A stretch of 64,000 nt of DNA from Sporolactobacillus spathodeae (GCF_016908935.1 NZ_JAFBEV010000001.1:170613-234612); one strand, 5' to 3'; counted from the stretch's first letter, positions 1 through 9,354 are shown. Notes: a model not told the origin generated them from the letters alone. A program made the numbers and translations.

Positions 1-271
1 CTGGTATATTAGCTTGTTTTTTTATATGATAGCGCTTCAATCGGAAAGGATTTCCCAAATAATAACAATAGACGTTCTAAATTTCTTTGAAAATAGCGCT
101 TTAATTGCTGGAATAGCTGATTTTTGTCGTGAAAAGAAGAATGGCTATAACAATTTATCGCCTGTATGCCTGCTTATTTTAATAATTGATAATGGATATC
201 AATTGACAAATAATGTACAAAAATAAGTCACACATAAGACAATGATTTGACACAAAAGGCGGCTAGAAGTG

Positions 272-287
272 TTACAAAAAGTTGTAA
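272..287. promoter_or_regulatory. Perfect inverted repeat upstream of cydA (candidate operator)
   Basis: TTACAA (272-277) and TTGTAA (282-287) form a perfect 6-bp inverted repeat around a 4-bp spacer. It lies 20 bp downstream of TTGACA at 247-252 and 110 bp before the cydA start. In B. subtilis the cyd operon is controlled by Rex and CcpA. This palindrome is not a clean Rex consensus, so the binding protein is unknown. Confidence 0.35.
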
Positions 288-340
288 AGTATTAAGTGTG
301 ATGTGTGACACCTGTTACAAGAGTAGTGCTTTCGTCACTA

Positions 341-354
341 TTGAAGCGCTCTCA
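341..354 (+). promoter_or_regulatory. cre-like site (CcpA) in the cydA leader
   Basis: TTGAAGCGCTCTCA matches about 12 of 14 positions of the catabolite-responsive consensus TGWNANCGNTNWCA. It lies 43 bp upstream of cydA. CcpA control of cyd is known in B. subtilis; here the assignment rests only on this match. Confidence 0.3.
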
Positions 355-396
355 AAAAACTGTCACTCGTTTATTATAGAGAAAAGAGGAGAGCGT

Positions 397-1800
397 ATGG
401 ACGTATTGAGTTTGGCAAGATTTCAGTACGCGGCAACAACAATTTTCCATTTCTTTTTCGTGCCATTATCAATTGGTCTTGTTTTGTTGGTCTCAATTAT
501 GGAAACTTTGTATGTTGTCAAGAAAAAAGAAGTCTATAAGTCAATGGCTCAATTTTGGGGAAAGTTCTTTCTAATTAATTTTGCTATTGGTGTTGTCACT
601 GGTATTTTACAGGAATTTCAGTTCGGTATGAACTGGTCCGAATATTCACGGTTTATGGGTGATGTTTTCGGTGCACCGCTTGCGATCGAAGCATTACTGG
701 CTTTCTTTCTTGAATCAACTTTCATTGGCTTATGGGTGTTCGGCTGGGATCGTCTTTCGAAAAAGGTGCATTGTCTCTGTATCTGGCTTGTAACAGCCGG
801 AACGACAATATCCGCTTTGTGGATTCTAACAGCAAACTCTTTTATGCAGCACCCTGTCGGCTTCTCTGTTGAACATGGCCGAGCAGTTATGAATAATTTT
901 GGCGCGCTTTTAGCTAATGGTCAGTTGTGGGTTGAATTCCCGCATACCGTATTTGGCTCTTTTGCAACGGGTGCTTTTGTCGTCGCTGGTATCAGCGCTG
1001 TTGCCCTGCTTAAGAAACGCAATACTGAATTTTTCAAGAAATCAATGAAAATCGCATTGACTGTCGGCTTGTTCTCATCAATTCTCCTCACGTTCTTTGG
1101 CCACTTTCAAGCACAGTATCTGGTTAAAACACAGCCGATGAAGATGGCTGCCAGTGAAGGATTATGGAAAGACAGTGGCAGTCCTGCAGCTTGGACGCTG
1201 AGTGCTTCCATTGATACGAAAAATCATACAAATTCCGCAGAAATTAAAATACCTTATCTTCTCGATTATTTGTCTTATGGTACATTCAGTGGTAACGTCA
1301 AGGGAATGGACACGCTTCAAAGCCAATATGTCAAAAAATATGGACCTGGCAACTATATTCCTCCGGTTAAAACGACATTTTGGAGTTTCCGTGTGATGAC
1401 TGTGATGGGCGGCATCCTCTGTTTGCTCAGCATTATTGGCGTGATTCAACTTTGGAGAAATAAACTGACGGAAAGCAAATGGTTACTCCGTGCGTTTGTT
1501 GCCTCAATTGCTGTACCTTATCTCGGTAGTACGACAGGATGGTTGATGACGGAAATCGGCCGTCAACCTTGGACAGTCTTCGGGTTCATGAAGACAGCTG
1601 CTAGCGTTTCACCTAATGTTTCGGCTGGTGAATTACTCTTTTCTATCATTGTCTTTGTCAGTGCGTATACACTGCTTGGCATCATTATGGTCTATCTATT
1701 TGTTCAAACGTTTAAGGCAGGACCGACGTTGAATCAGAAAGATGCCATGGAATCCAGTGATCCATTTGACGGGGAGGCGTATCATATTGTTACTGAGTAA
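397..1800 (+). CDS. cydA: Cytochrome bd ubiquinol/menaquinol oxidase subunit I
   Basis: CydA is the heme-bearing subunit of cytochrome bd oxidase. It oxidises quinol at the membrane and reduces oxygen to water without pumping protons. The 467-residue protein begins MDVLSLARFQYA, with His18 at the place of the conserved high-spin heme ligand, and carries the family motif GWLMTEIGRQPW near residue 385. The quinol loop is short, as in Bacillus-type enzymes. ATG 397 was chosen because it follows GAAAAGAGGAGAG closely; the longer open frame from 247 has no ribosome-binding site. The stop overlaps the start of cydB, so the two are translationally coupled. It is the first gene of cydABCD. Confidence 0.95.
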   Translation: MDVLSLARFQYAATTIFHFFFVPLSIGLVLLVSIMETLYVVKKKEVYKSMAQFWGKFFLINFAIGVVTGILQEFQFGMNWSEYSRFMGDVFGAPLAIEALLAFFLESTFIGLWVFGWDRLSKKVHCLCIWLVTAGTTISALWILTANSFMQHPVGFSVEHGRAVMNNFGALLANGQLWVEFPHTVFGSFATGAFVVAGISAVALLKKRNTEFFKKSMKIALTVGLFSSILLTFFGHFQAQYLVKTQPMKMAASEGLWKDSGSPAAWTLSASIDTKNHTNSAEIKIPYLLDYLSYGTFSGNVKGMDTLQSQYVKKYGPGNYIPPVKTTFWSFRVMTVMGGILCLLSIIGVIQLWRNKLTESKWLLRAFVASIAVPYLGSTTGWLMTEIGRQPWTVFGFMKTAASVSPNVSAGELLFSIIVFVSAYTLLGIIMVYLFVQTFKAGPTLNQKDAMESSDPFDGEAYHIVTE

Positions 1801-2800
1801 CCTCTGGTTTTTACTTATCGCAGTCCTGTTTATTGGCTTTTTCGTTCTTGAAGGCTATGATTATGGTGTTGGGATGGCGACTCGGTTTGTCGCTCACAAT
1901 AAGGACGAACGAACCGTTTTGAACCAAGCGATCGGGCCATTCTGGGATGCCAACGAAGTATGGATGATTACTGCAGGCGGCGCAATGTTTGCTGCTTTTC
2001 CGAATTGGTATGCAACACTTTTCAGTGGCTTTTACGTCCCACTTGTTCTGATGCTCTTCCTATTAATTGGTCGCGGGACTGCTTTCGAATTTCGAATTAA
2101 AATTCCGAATTCGAAATGGACGGCAACTTGGGATTGGTTGATTTTCGTAGCCGGACTGCTTGCACCGTTCCTGTGGGGCGTTGTCTTCTCGACACTTGTT
2201 CAGGGACTCCCAATTGATAAGAACATGAACATGCACGCGGGCTTCTTTGATATCGTCAATGGATACAGTGTCTTGGGTGGCTTGTTGATAACACTACTCT
2301 GCCTGTATCACGGCCTTGTATTCCTGACCCTGCGTGTGACAGGCGACTTGCGTAATCGTGCACGCACGCTTGCTAAAAAGATTTTCTGGGCGCTTGCCGT
2401 CGTTGCTCTTGTATTCATCGTTGCTTCTTATTTCGCAACGGATATATTTGCTCGCCGCGGAACAATTCTTGTGCCCGTTTATTTACTTGATGTCGTGGTG
2501 CTCTTCCTCTCGCTTTATTTTCTTAGTAAAGAGAGAGACGGATGGGCAATTGGGATGAATGCGGGCGTTATTCTTCTCACGGTATCTTCACTCTTCATCG
2601 GTCTTTTTCCAAGGGTTATGGTCAGCAGCATCAAACCAGCCTATGATTTAACTGTGACTAATGCGTCATCTGGTAATTATTCATTAACGGTTATGACGAT
2701 CGTCACCATTTGTCTCCTGCCGTTTGTACTGGCGTACACGATTTGGAGCTACTATGCTTTCAGAAAGAGAGTCACAAGTAACGACACAACAGGTTACTGA
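1787..2800 (+). CDS. cydB: Cytochrome bd oxidase subunit II
   Basis: CydB is the second structural subunit of cytochrome bd oxidase and stabilises the complex in the membrane. The 337-residue protein is highly hydrophobic. It has the CydB hallmarks FVLEGYDYGVGMATRF near the N-terminus and IGPFWDANEVW around residues 45-55. The likely start is TTG 1787, nine bases after GGGGAGG at 1771-1777, giving an N-terminus like other CydB proteins. An ATG at 1742 in the same frame has no matching ribosome-binding site. The gene overlaps the end of cydA by 14 bases and is followed 38 bases later by the ABC exporter genes. Confidence 0.94.
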   Translation: MLLSNLWFLLIAVLFIGFFVLEGYDYGVGMATRFVAHNKDERTVLNQAIGPFWDANEVWMITAGGAMFAAFPNWYATLFSGFYVPLVLMLFLLIGRGTAFEFRIKIPNSKWTATWDWLIFVAGLLAPFLWGVVFSTLVQGLPIDKNMNMHAGFFDIVNGYSVLGGLLITLLCLYHGLVFLTLRVTGDLRNRARTLAKKIFWALAVVALVFIVASYFATDIFARRGTILVPVYLLDVVVLFLSLYFLSKERDGWAIGMNAGVILLTVSSLFIGLFPRVMVSSIKPAYDLTVTNASSGNYSLTVMTIVTICLLPFVLAYTIWSYYAFRKRVTSNDTTGY

Positions 2801-2838
2801 GATTGGTGCTTTTGCATGTGATTGAAGAAGGGATGTGA

Positions 2839-4614
2839 ATGCTTGGCACGCAAGAAAAATTTGCGTTTTTTAGCCAAGCTAGTTCTATGGATCGCAAAAT
2901 TTTATCTTATCGGGGTGCCAAGCGCGTATTTACGCTCATTGCCTGCCTGACTTTATTGCAAGGTCTGTGCCTGATTGTCCAGGCTATTTTCCTCGCGGAA
3001 GTGGTTACTCATCTATTTGATGGAAAGTCTGTACAGGATGAAGTCAGGCAAATGCTCCTTTTCTTCAGTGCATTCGCAGGAAGGTACTTCTGTGTCTTTC
3101 TTATCCAAACAATTTCTGAGCGGTTCGCTGAGCGGACCAGTTCAGATTTAAGCAGTCATTTTCTGGCCAAGCTTTTTAAGCTTGGCCCTAAATTTGCGGC
3201 TAATGAAGGAACCGGTAACCTCGTGACACTCGTTATGGAGGGGGTCGGGCAGGCTCGCCAGTATTTGCAATTATTTCCACCAAAAATGGTGTCAAATGTT
3301 GTTTTGCCAGTGATGATATTATGCTATGTTTTTACGCTTGATCGCTTGTCGGCGGTCATCTTGGCCGTTGCCATGCCAGTATTAATTGTGTTTATGGTCC
3401 TGCTTGGACTCGCGGCGCAAAAAAAGATGAACGATCGATGGACTTCATACCGCGTGTTGTCGAATCATTTTATTGATTCGCTGCGTGGTCTTTCAACCCT
3501 TCGTTATCTTGGACTGAGTCGCCATCATGCCGAATCGATTCGCCGTGTCAGCGATAAATATCGAAAAATGACCATGCGGACGCTGAGTTTAGCATTTATG
3601 TCTTCATTTGCTCTCGATTTTTTCAGTATGTTGTCGATTGCTTTTGTGGCTGTGGCGCTTGGGCTGCGGTTAATCAATGGACAGATCACCCTATTCCCGG
3701 CATTAACCGTATTGATTCTCGCTCCTGAATTTTTTCTTCCGGTTCGTGAACTGGGACAGGATTATCACGCGACGCTTGATGGGAAAGAGGCGGCACATAA
3801 ACTTCTTGCTTATTCAGATCAGGAAACGGATGACGAGCGTCTGGCGCATCAAAAGGCTTTTCCAGAACAGCGTTGGAATCAAGATTCGTCATTGGAAATC
3901 TGCAATTGTACTTATGTCTATCCTTCCGGAACAAGGAGTGCGCTGTCTTCGATTCAGGTGGAAGCGCGCGGGTTCACAAAAATCGGGATTGTTGGTGCGA
4001 GCGGCGCTGGAAAATCGACGTTGATTGATCTAATCGGTGGTTTTATTTCAGCGGAAAGCGGCATCATACGAGTGAATAATCAGCAAACAGTACTGAATCA
4101 TGAGGACTGGCGCAAGCAGATTACCTATATTCCACAACATCCGTATCTGTTCAGTGGTTCGCTCAAGGATAATATCACCTTCTATTCGCCGGAGTCGACG
4201 GATGAAGAAGTGATGCAGGCTATAGAAAAAGCAGGCCTCCATGCACTCGTCAGTAAAATGAATCATGGGCTTGAGGAAAGGATTGGCGCCGGCGGACGAC
4301 AGTTGAGTGGCGGTCAAGAGCAGCGAATCGCTTTGGCACGAGCTTATTTGTGCAATCGCCCCATTCTCCTGCTTGATGAACCAACGGCACATTTGGATAT
4401 TGAAACGGAATATGAATTGAAAGAAACGATGATCCAATTATTTAAAGGAAAATTAGTTTTCTTGGCAACGCATCGGCTCCATTGGATGGATCAGATGGAC
4501 GAGATGATTGTGATGGCGAACGGTAAAATTACCGAATACGGGACGCCGACAGAATTAGTACGAAAAAATGGTTTTTATGCGACGCTTGTTCGCACACAAT
4601 TGGAGGGCCTCTGA
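2839..4614 (+). CDS. cydC: Heterodimeric ABC exporter for bd oxidase assembly, first subunit (CydC of Bacillus naming; CydD type)
   Basis: This is one half of the CydDC-type thiol/heme-linked ABC exporter needed to mature cytochrome bd. The 591-residue protein has an N-terminal six-helix transmembrane domain (about 30-300) and a C-terminal ATPase domain. The ATPase has Walker A GASGAGKST (about 391-399), signature LSGGQEQR and Walker B ILLLDEPTAHLD. An AAGAAGGGA ribosome-binding site precedes ATG 2839. Its stop overlaps the next gene's start by one base (TGATG), as expected for a stoichiometric heterodimer. Naming is confusing: it is first in the operon (cydC in B. subtilis), although automated pipelines often call the first subunit CydD. 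Confidence 0.9.
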   Translation: MLGTQEKFAFFSQASSMDRKILSYRGAKRVFTLIACLTLLQGLCLIVQAIFLAEVVTHLFDGKSVQDEVRQMLLFFSAFAGRYFCVFLIQTISERFAERTSSDLSSHFLAKLFKLGPKFAANEGTGNLVTLVMEGVGQARQYLQLFPPKMVSNVVLPVMILCYVFTLDRLSAVILAVAMPVLIVFMVLLGLAAQKKMNDRWTSYRVLSNHFIDSLRGLSTLRYLGLSRHHAESIRRVSDKYRKMTMRTLSLAFMSSFALDFFSMLSIAFVAVALGLRLINGQITLFPALTVLILAPEFFLPVRELGQDYHATLDGKEAAHKLLAYSDQETDDERLAHQKAFPEQRWNQDSSLEICNCTYVYPSGTRSALSSIQVEARGFTKIGIVGASGAGKSTLIDLIGGFISAESGIIRVNNQQTVLNHEDWRKQITYIPQHPYLFSGSLKDNITFYSPESTDEEVMQAIEKAGLHALVSKMNHGLEERIGAGGRQLSGGQEQRIALARAYLCNRPILLLDEPTAHLDIETEYELKETMIQLFKGKLVFLATHRLHWMDQMDEMIVMANGKITEYGTPTELVRKNGFYATLVRTQLEGL

Positions 4615-6359
4615 TGAGAACGTGGATTGTCCCCTATATGATGAAACATTGGCGACGACTGAGCTTATCTGTTTTTGTCAGTTTGCTTGGCGCACTTTGC
4701 GCGGCAGGTCTGCTCTTTACATCCGGGTATTTAATTTCAAAGGCGGCCTTGCGTCCGGAAAATATTCTGATGATCTATGTGCCGATTGTTGGTGTCCGTA
4801 CATTTGGTATTTTCCGAGCAGTTTTTCAGTACACAGCGCGACTCACGAGCCATGATACCATATTGCGCATTTTATCTGAGATGCGCACAAGACTCTATAA
4901 TAAACTGGAACCAGTGGCACTTTTCCATCGATCGTATTATCAGGCAGGCGATGTACTCGCGATCCTCTCAGACGACATGGAACACTTGCAAGATATTTAT
5001 TTACGAACAGCACTTCCAGGTGCCACAGCTGTGATCGTCTATGGATTCTGGATCGCAGTCGTCGGTAGTCTGGATGGTATTTTTGCGTTGTTGATCGGTC
5101 TTTATTTATTGCTACTGCTTGTTTTTTTTCCGCTGTTTTCGTTGCTCTGGTCCCGGCATAAACGCAAAAGTTTACTGAAGCATAGGCATCAACTCTATGA
5201 GAAAATGACAGATGCGGTATTAGGCATTGGGGACTGGATACTTTCGGGTAGACAGCAAGCCTTTCTCGCTGCCCATGATCAGTTGGAGAAACAAGCGACA
5301 CAGGAAAATCGTCGGCTTGAAGATTTCCGTCGGCTGCGCGATTTACTCAGTCAATTACTGATCGGTGGCGCTGTTTTGATCATCCTTTATTGGACAGGTG
5401 GAATGGCTGCAGACGGACACATCAGCCGCACCTTGATTGCGGCGTTTGTACTTGTTATTTTCTCAATTAGCGAGACATTGATTCCCGTTTCTGAGGCTGT
5501 TGAACGTCTCCCACAATACAATGAAGCATTCCAACGGCTCAATACAATTGCGGGGAAGGAACCCAAATATTCGATAAATGAAAGTAGCATCCAACCGAAA
5601 CTAGACGAACGATCAGTAACTATTTGTGCCGATAACCTATTTTATCGCTATAGCGAAAATGAAGATTGGGCTGTTGAAAATATTTCGTTAAGCATTCACC
5701 AGGGCGAGCGTGTGGCACTGATCGGGAGGAGCGGCGCTGGAAAATCGACATTAACGCATTTGATTTATGGGGCGCTTAAGCCGCAGCATGGTACAATAAC
5801 GCTGAACGGGATACCGTGTGAGCATTTTGGTCATCGGATGAGTCGCAGAATTTCTGTCTTGAATCAGAACCCGCATTTGTTCGATACGTCAGTGCTGAAT
5901 AATATCAAACTTGGGAACGAACAGGCAAGCTTTGAAGCGATCGTTCAAGCGACCAAGTGGGTGCGACTTCATGAGAAAATTGAGCGTCTTCCGAACGGGT
6001 ATCAAACGCAGATGCATGAAGCTGGTTCAATTTTTTCTGGCGGGGAACAGGAACGCCTGGCACTGGCCCGTATCCTGTTGCAGGATAACCCAATTGTTAT
6101 TCTTGATGAACCGACTGTGGGTCTTGATCCGATAACCGAAAAAGAGCTTTTGCAGACAATTTTTGAAACACTTGAAGGAAAAACGTTGCTTTGGATAACG
6201 CACCACCTGACAGGTACTGAAAAAATGAATCAAATCATATTTATGGAAGATGGAAGATTTGAAATGCACGGCACCCACCAACAGCTTCTTGACCGTTATC
6301 CGCGTTACAGAAGGCTTTATCAGCTGGATGTGCCGGAGCACCTGCGCCGACAACTTTAA
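4614..6359 (+). CDS. cydD: Heterodimeric ABC exporter for bd oxidase assembly, second subunit (CydD of Bacillus naming; CydC type)
   Basis: This is the partner half of the CydDC-type exporter. The 581-residue protein has a six-helix membrane domain (about 15-300) with the characteristic FTSGYLISKAAL and VGVRTFGIFRAVFQYTARL segments. Its ATPase domain has Walker A GRSGAGKST, a slightly changed signature FSGGEQERL and Walker B IVILDEPTVGLD. The ATG shares one base with the preceding stop and has GGAGGG just upstream. It is the last gene of cydABCD, and a strong hairpin terminator follows at 6445-6484. Confidence 0.9.
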   Translation: MRTWIVPYMMKHWRRLSLSVFVSLLGALCAAGLLFTSGYLISKAALRPENILMIYVPIVGVRTFGIFRAVFQYTARLTSHDTILRILSEMRTRLYNKLEPVALFHRSYYQAGDVLAILSDDMEHLQDIYLRTALPGATAVIVYGFWIAVVGSLDGIFALLIGLYLLLLLVFFPLFSLLWSRHKRKSLLKHRHQLYEKMTDAVLGIGDWILSGRQQAFLAAHDQLEKQATQENRRLEDFRRLRDLLSQLLIGGAVLIILYWTGGMAADGHISRTLIAAFVLVIFSISETLIPVSEAVERLPQYNEAFQRLNTIAGKEPKYSINESSIQPKLDERSVTICADNLFYRYSENEDWAVENISLSIHQGERVALIGRSGAGKSTLTHLIYGALKPQHGTITLNGIPCEHFGHRMSRRISVLNQNPHLFDTSVLNNIKLGNEQASFEAIVQATKWVRLHEKIERLPNGYQTQMHEAGSIFSGGEQERLALARILLQDNPIVILDEPTVGLDPITEKELLQTIFETLEGKTLLWITHHLTGTEKMNQIIFMEDGRFEMHGTHQQLLDRYPRYRRLYQLDVPEHLRRQL

Positions 6360-6444
6360 CTTTGAAATATTAATTAGGAAAATTTGGTTGTGCTAAGCTT
6401 TCTTGACGATTGCGTAGCCTCTAAACTTATAAATTATTAAGCGC

Positions 6445-6484
6445 AAAAAAACACGGAGTCTAGTTCACGACGCCGTGTTTTTTT
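6445..6484. terminator. Bidirectional rho-independent terminator
   Basis: Arms AAAAAACACGG and CCGTGTTTTTT flank a loop of about 17 bases. The A-rich left arm and T-rich right arm let it stop both cydD on the plus strand and the CNNM gene on the minus strand. Confidence 0.85.
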
Positions 6485-6514
6485 ATGCTGGTTTTCAAAT
6501 ATCCGTTTTGCTTT

Positions 6515-7864
6515 TCACTTCGCGGATTCTTGAGCGGCAACTATTTTTTTGACTTTGATATTGAGAATATGATGGGCATCCATCCGTATCACTTCAAATG
6601 TGACATGATCATATTGGAGAATGGAACCTTCACGAATATTCGGATCTTCCGCCAACATCCACCCGCCGATGGTATCAATACCCTCTTCTTCGATATCGAT
6701 TTGAAAGATTTGATTGATTCGTGCAATCAACAGTTTTCCGCTAACAAGTGCTTGATTTTTGTCAATTGTTTTAATTAACGGTTCTTCTGCCTCATCAAAT
6801 TCATCGCGAATCTCGCCGACGATTTCTTCAAGAATGTCTTCAACGGTAACCAGTCCACTTGTACCGCCATATTCATCGGTGAGAACAGCCATATGAATAC
6901 TTTCTTTTTGCATTTTTTCGAGTAAAACACGAACGGGTGTTGTTTCAATCACCGATAGGATAGGCCGAATGTAATCGTTCAGCGTATGCAAATTCTTATC
7001 CAGAATATCCGTGAAAATATCCTTAATATTAATAATGCCAATCACATGGTCTTTGTCTTCTTTAGCGACAGGAAAACGCGTGAATTTCTCATTGCGAATC
7101 ACCTGGAGTGTCTCATCCAACGGATCTTCTTCATAGATACAAACCATTTCCGTTCGCGGGACCATCACTTCTCTCGCCGTGCGATCATCAAAATCAAAAA
7201 TTCGGTTCATATAGCGCAATTCACCCTGGGTGATTTCACCGCTCTTGAAGCTGTCGGATAAGGTCAGCCGCAATTCGCCTTCCGTTAAAGCCTGATCGTG
7301 CTCAGCATCCGGTTGTATTCCGACAAGACGCATCACGAGATTAGATAATGTGTTTAGCAGCCAGATAAAAGGGAAGAACAAACGATGTGTCCAGATTAAC
7401 GGATAAGCTAAGGCAAGGGAAATCTGCTCAGCCTTTTGAATCGCAATGCCTTTTGGTGCCAATTCACCGAGCACAACGCTTAAAATCGTGACAATTAAAA
7501 AGGAAACAACAGTCGCAACGGTTGCCGCAAGCGCTCCTTGCAAGCCGATACTGTCTAATAACGGGTGCAACAGATGAGAGACTGTCGGTTCGCCGATCCA
7601 TCCGAGCAGTAGCGCGGTTACCGAAATTCCGAGCTGAGTGGTGGAAAGGTACGCGTTCAAATCGGTGACAATTTTTTTTGTTGCGCCGGCTCGACGGTTT
7701 CCTTGTTTAATGAGTTCATCCAAACGTGTGGAACGGATCTTTACGATCGCAAATTCTTCCGCTACAAAGAAGGCGGTAAAAATAATTAAAAGGATAATTG
7801 TTAAAACACCAAGAGATTCCTGCAAATGATTCCTGCGCTTTTTTGAAAAAGCAGCAGGTGTCAC
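6515..7864 (-). CDS. CNNM/CorC-type transmembrane protein with CBS pair (hemolysin-like, DUF21)
   Basis: This protein belongs to the CNNM/DUF21-CBS-CorC_HlyC family, often annotated as hemolysin and now linked to magnesium transport. Residues about 15-200 hold four hydrophobic segments of the DUF21 domain, with motifs AEEFAIVKIRSTRLDEL, STTQLGISVTALLLGW and VVLGELAPKGIAI. A CBS pair follows (REVMVPRTEMV; VTVEDILEEIVGEI, about 225-350), then a C-terminal CorC_HlyC domain (IDTIGGWML). The longest frame starts at GTG 7864, inside its own GGAGG. A better start may be TTG 7825 (AGGA six bases upstream), giving 436 residues. The specific ion is not shown by sequence. Confidence 0.85.
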   Translation of the reverse strand: MTPAAFSKKRRNHLQESLGVLTIILLIIFTAFFVAEEFAIVKIRSTRLDELIKQGNRRAGATKKIVTDLNAYLSTTQLGISVTALLLGWIGEPTVSHLLHPLLDSIGLQGALAATVATVVSFLIVTILSVVLGELAPKGIAIQKAEQISLALAYPLIWTHRLFFPFIWLLNTLSNLVMRLVGIQPDAEHDQALTEGELRLTLSDSFKSGEITQGELRYMNRIFDFDDRTAREVMVPRTEMVCIYEEDPLDETLQVIRNEKFTRFPVAKEDKDHVIGIINIKDIFTDILDKNLHTLNDYIRPILSVIETTPVRVLLEKMQKESIHMAVLTDEYGGTSGLVTVEDILEEIVGEIRDEFDEAEEPLIKTIDKNQALVSGKLLIARINQIFQIDIEEEGIDTIGGWMLAEDPNIREGSILQYDHVTFEVIRMDAHHILNIKVKKIVAAQESAK

Positions 7865-7988
7865 CTCCGAATTAGATTTGTGAATCTAATTAAATTATAC
7901 AATAGACGCACGACTTCATGAACAAAAAGCCTCCAAAATGCGAAGAAGTTTCCAAAGAAGATGCAGAATACCCTGTTATATTGATGAT

Positions 7989-8032
7989 GCCCAGTTCGCG
8001 TCGATTCATTGCATGAATCAATGGGCGTTTTG
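7989..8032. other. Nested palindromic hairpin
   Basis: Outer arms GCCCA (7989-7993) and TGGGC (8022-8026) enclose a perfect inner stem GATTCAT/ATGAATC (8003-8009, 8013-8019), followed by GTTTTGT. It could be a weak terminator, an RNA hairpin or a protein-binding palindrome. There is no plus-strand gene upstream for it to terminate. Confidence 0.35.
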
Positions 8033-8210
8033 TATCGTGAGTCTGTCGAAAAGTTTGGGTCGGTTAAGCAGTATTGATGGACTCTAGTGAACTTCTTTAG
8101 AAAGAAACCAATAGAGATTCAAACGACGGCTTGTCCTTTCTGAAGTGTTTCCCGTGCTATCCGTAATTGACGTCAGGAAACAGAGCGACGAATCATTGAC
8201 TCCATAGAAA

Positions 8211-8251
8211 AGGATGCCCAAAGGCCGAAAAATCGACTTTTGAAGCATCCT
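8211..8251 (-). terminator. Terminator of the YjcZ-type gene
   Basis: Arms AGGATGC and GCATCCT pair across a 27-base internal loop. Read on the minus strand, the hairpin is followed by TTTTC just beyond the stop of the small sporulation gene. Confidence 0.5.
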
Positions 8252-8272
8252 CTCTTCGTGTTCAAAGACAGT

Positions 8273-8452
8273 TTAGCAAACGAAGGCAGCGCCAACGATG
8301 ATTAACAGGATGAACAGTACAACGATTAACGCAAAACCGCTGCCGCAGGAAATACCGCCGACAGGATACGAAGGGAAGCCGCATCCACAGCCGTCACCTA
8401 CACCACCGTAAGCCATATTGGACGGATATCCGCCGAAACCCATATTGCCCAT
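8273..8452 (-). CDS. YjcZ-family sporulation microprotein
   Basis: A 59-residue protein with a Gly/Tyr/Pro-rich N-terminal half (MGNMGFGGYPSN at the start) containing Cys residues. A single C-terminal membrane helix begins GFALIVVLFILL and ends IIVGAAFVC. That helix is the hallmark of the YjcZ family of tiny transmembrane sporulation proteins in Bacillales, whose exact role is unknown. ATG 8452 is preceded by GGAGTGACTTGA, a good ribosome-binding site. The gene stands alone and has its own downstream hairpin. Its presence supports a spore-forming host. Confidence 0.88.
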   Translation of the reverse strand: MGNMGFGGYPSNMAYGGVGDGCGCGFPSYPVGGISCGSGFALIVVLFILLIIVGAAFVC

Positions 8453-8657
8453 TCAAGTCACTCCTTTATCACGAGATATGATATTCTATGATGGGCACGG
8501 GCAATTGGCGATGATAAATCGCCTAGTTCTGTATAGATGTGCGAATGCCCAATTTTCTTCCTCGTTTTGTGATAAGATATCCTTTCGTGAGCTCTTGACA
8601 ATACTGAAGTAATCCGTCACTGTTGAAAACAGAACGATCAGATTGGGGTAATGAACG

Positions 8658-9302
8658 ATGGGTAAAATGGATGAACCGATCATTGTGGTCAAAAGGGCGG
8701 CGCTTTTTGGTGCTGATCAAAAGCTTACTTTTCAAGGAACACTTCAAGCTGTCGAGAAGGTTCAGATAATTGAACAAAATCTTGCTAGTTCCTGGCAAGT
8801 GATGCGGCGCGGAGACGCTGAGGAGAATCCAGCGTATAAACAACCAATTACGTATGCAATAATCCAGAGAGGAAATCATTTTTTTTCCTATAAACGACTT
8901 GGCGGCGGCGCAGAATCACGCCTGCATGGGAAACTCTCGATCGGTGTTGGCGGCCATATGAATGCGGTCGATGAAGCTTCTGATTTTCAGCAGATTCTGG
9001 AGAACAACCTGAAGCGTGAGATTTCAGAAGAATTATTGATTGAACAATCTGGAGAAAAGCTGAGTACGCGCACGGTCGGTTATATCAACGACGATAAAAC
9101 AGAAGTTGGTCGTGTGCATATCGGTATTCTCGTTTTGATTCAGCTACCACAGCAGGCGACGGTCACGGTAAAAGAAAAAGATAAGTTGGAAGGCCAGTGG
9201 CTGACTCTTTCTGAATTGAAATCAGAATCAGTTTTTACGCACTTGGAGAGCTGGTCGGCGTACGCGGCAGAGACGCTTCATGAAGCAGAACTAAATCGGT
9301 AA
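8658..9302 (+). CDS. MutT/NUDIX-like predicted phosphoesterase (COG4112 type)
   Basis: A 214-residue protein resembling the predicted MutT-like phosphoesterases of the COG4112 type. The Nudix signature is recognisable but stretched: GVGGHMN near residue 97 is followed by about 20 residues and then LKREISEELLI. The core acidic helix REISEE, which binds metal in Nudix hydrolases, is intact, and a second GxEV-like segment follows (DKTEVGRVHIG). The substrate cannot be inferred. The start at ATG 8658 has only a weak GGGG-type ribosome-binding site 10 bases upstream. The gene is monocistronic and followed by a terminator with a long T run. Confidence 0.72.
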   Translation: MGKMDEPIIVVKRAALFGADQKLTFQGTLQAVEKVQIIEQNLASSWQVMRRGDAEENPAYKQPITYAIIQRGNHFFSYKRLGGGAESRLHGKLSIGVGGHMNAVDEASDFQQILENNLKREISEELLIEQSGEKLSTRTVGYINDDKTEVGRVHIGILVLIQLPQQATVTVKEKDKLEGQWLTLSELKSESVFTHLESWSAYAAETLHEAELNR

Positions 9303-9315
9303 TATTCTATAGACC

Positions 9316-9353
9316 AAGCAGCGATCAAATAGACCGCTGTTTTTTTTTTTTTT
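9316..9353 (+). terminator. Rho-independent terminator
   Basis: CAGCG (9319-9323) pairs with CGCTG (9335-9339), followed by about 14 consecutive T residues. It ends the MutT-like gene. Confidence 0.75.
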
Positions 9354-9354
9354 A

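Larger units (their letters stand above)
1..396 (+). other. Leader/upstream region of the cydABCD operon
   Basis: This 396-base stretch before cydA holds no convincing gene. It is AT-rich and carries a TTGACA at 247-252, a perfect inverted repeat at 272-287 and a cre-like sequence at 341-354, which suggests it is mainly regulatory. The open frame at 14-226 has no ribosome-binding site and low-complexity content, so it is not called. Confidence 0.5.
7865..8272. other. Intergenic region with two hairpins, no gene seen
   Basis: About 400 bases between two minus-strand genes. Neither strand shows a credible coding frame. It contains a nested palindrome at 7989-8032 and the terminator of the YjcZ microprotein at 8211-8251. 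The remaining 180 bases show nothing recognisable. Confidence 0.4.

Noticed and set aside
89..104. AGCGCT-containing sequence as a second cre site
   Set aside because: Only the central core matches; both outer ends of the cre consensus fail.
14..226. Plus-strand open frame of 70 codons before cydA
   Set aside because: No ribosome-binding site, no family resemblance, and it lies in the AT-rich regulatory region of the cyd operon.
288..320. GTGTGATGTGTGACAC region as a Rex operator
   Set aside because: It contains TGTGA-like half-sites but no proper inverted TTGTGA/TCACAA arrangement.
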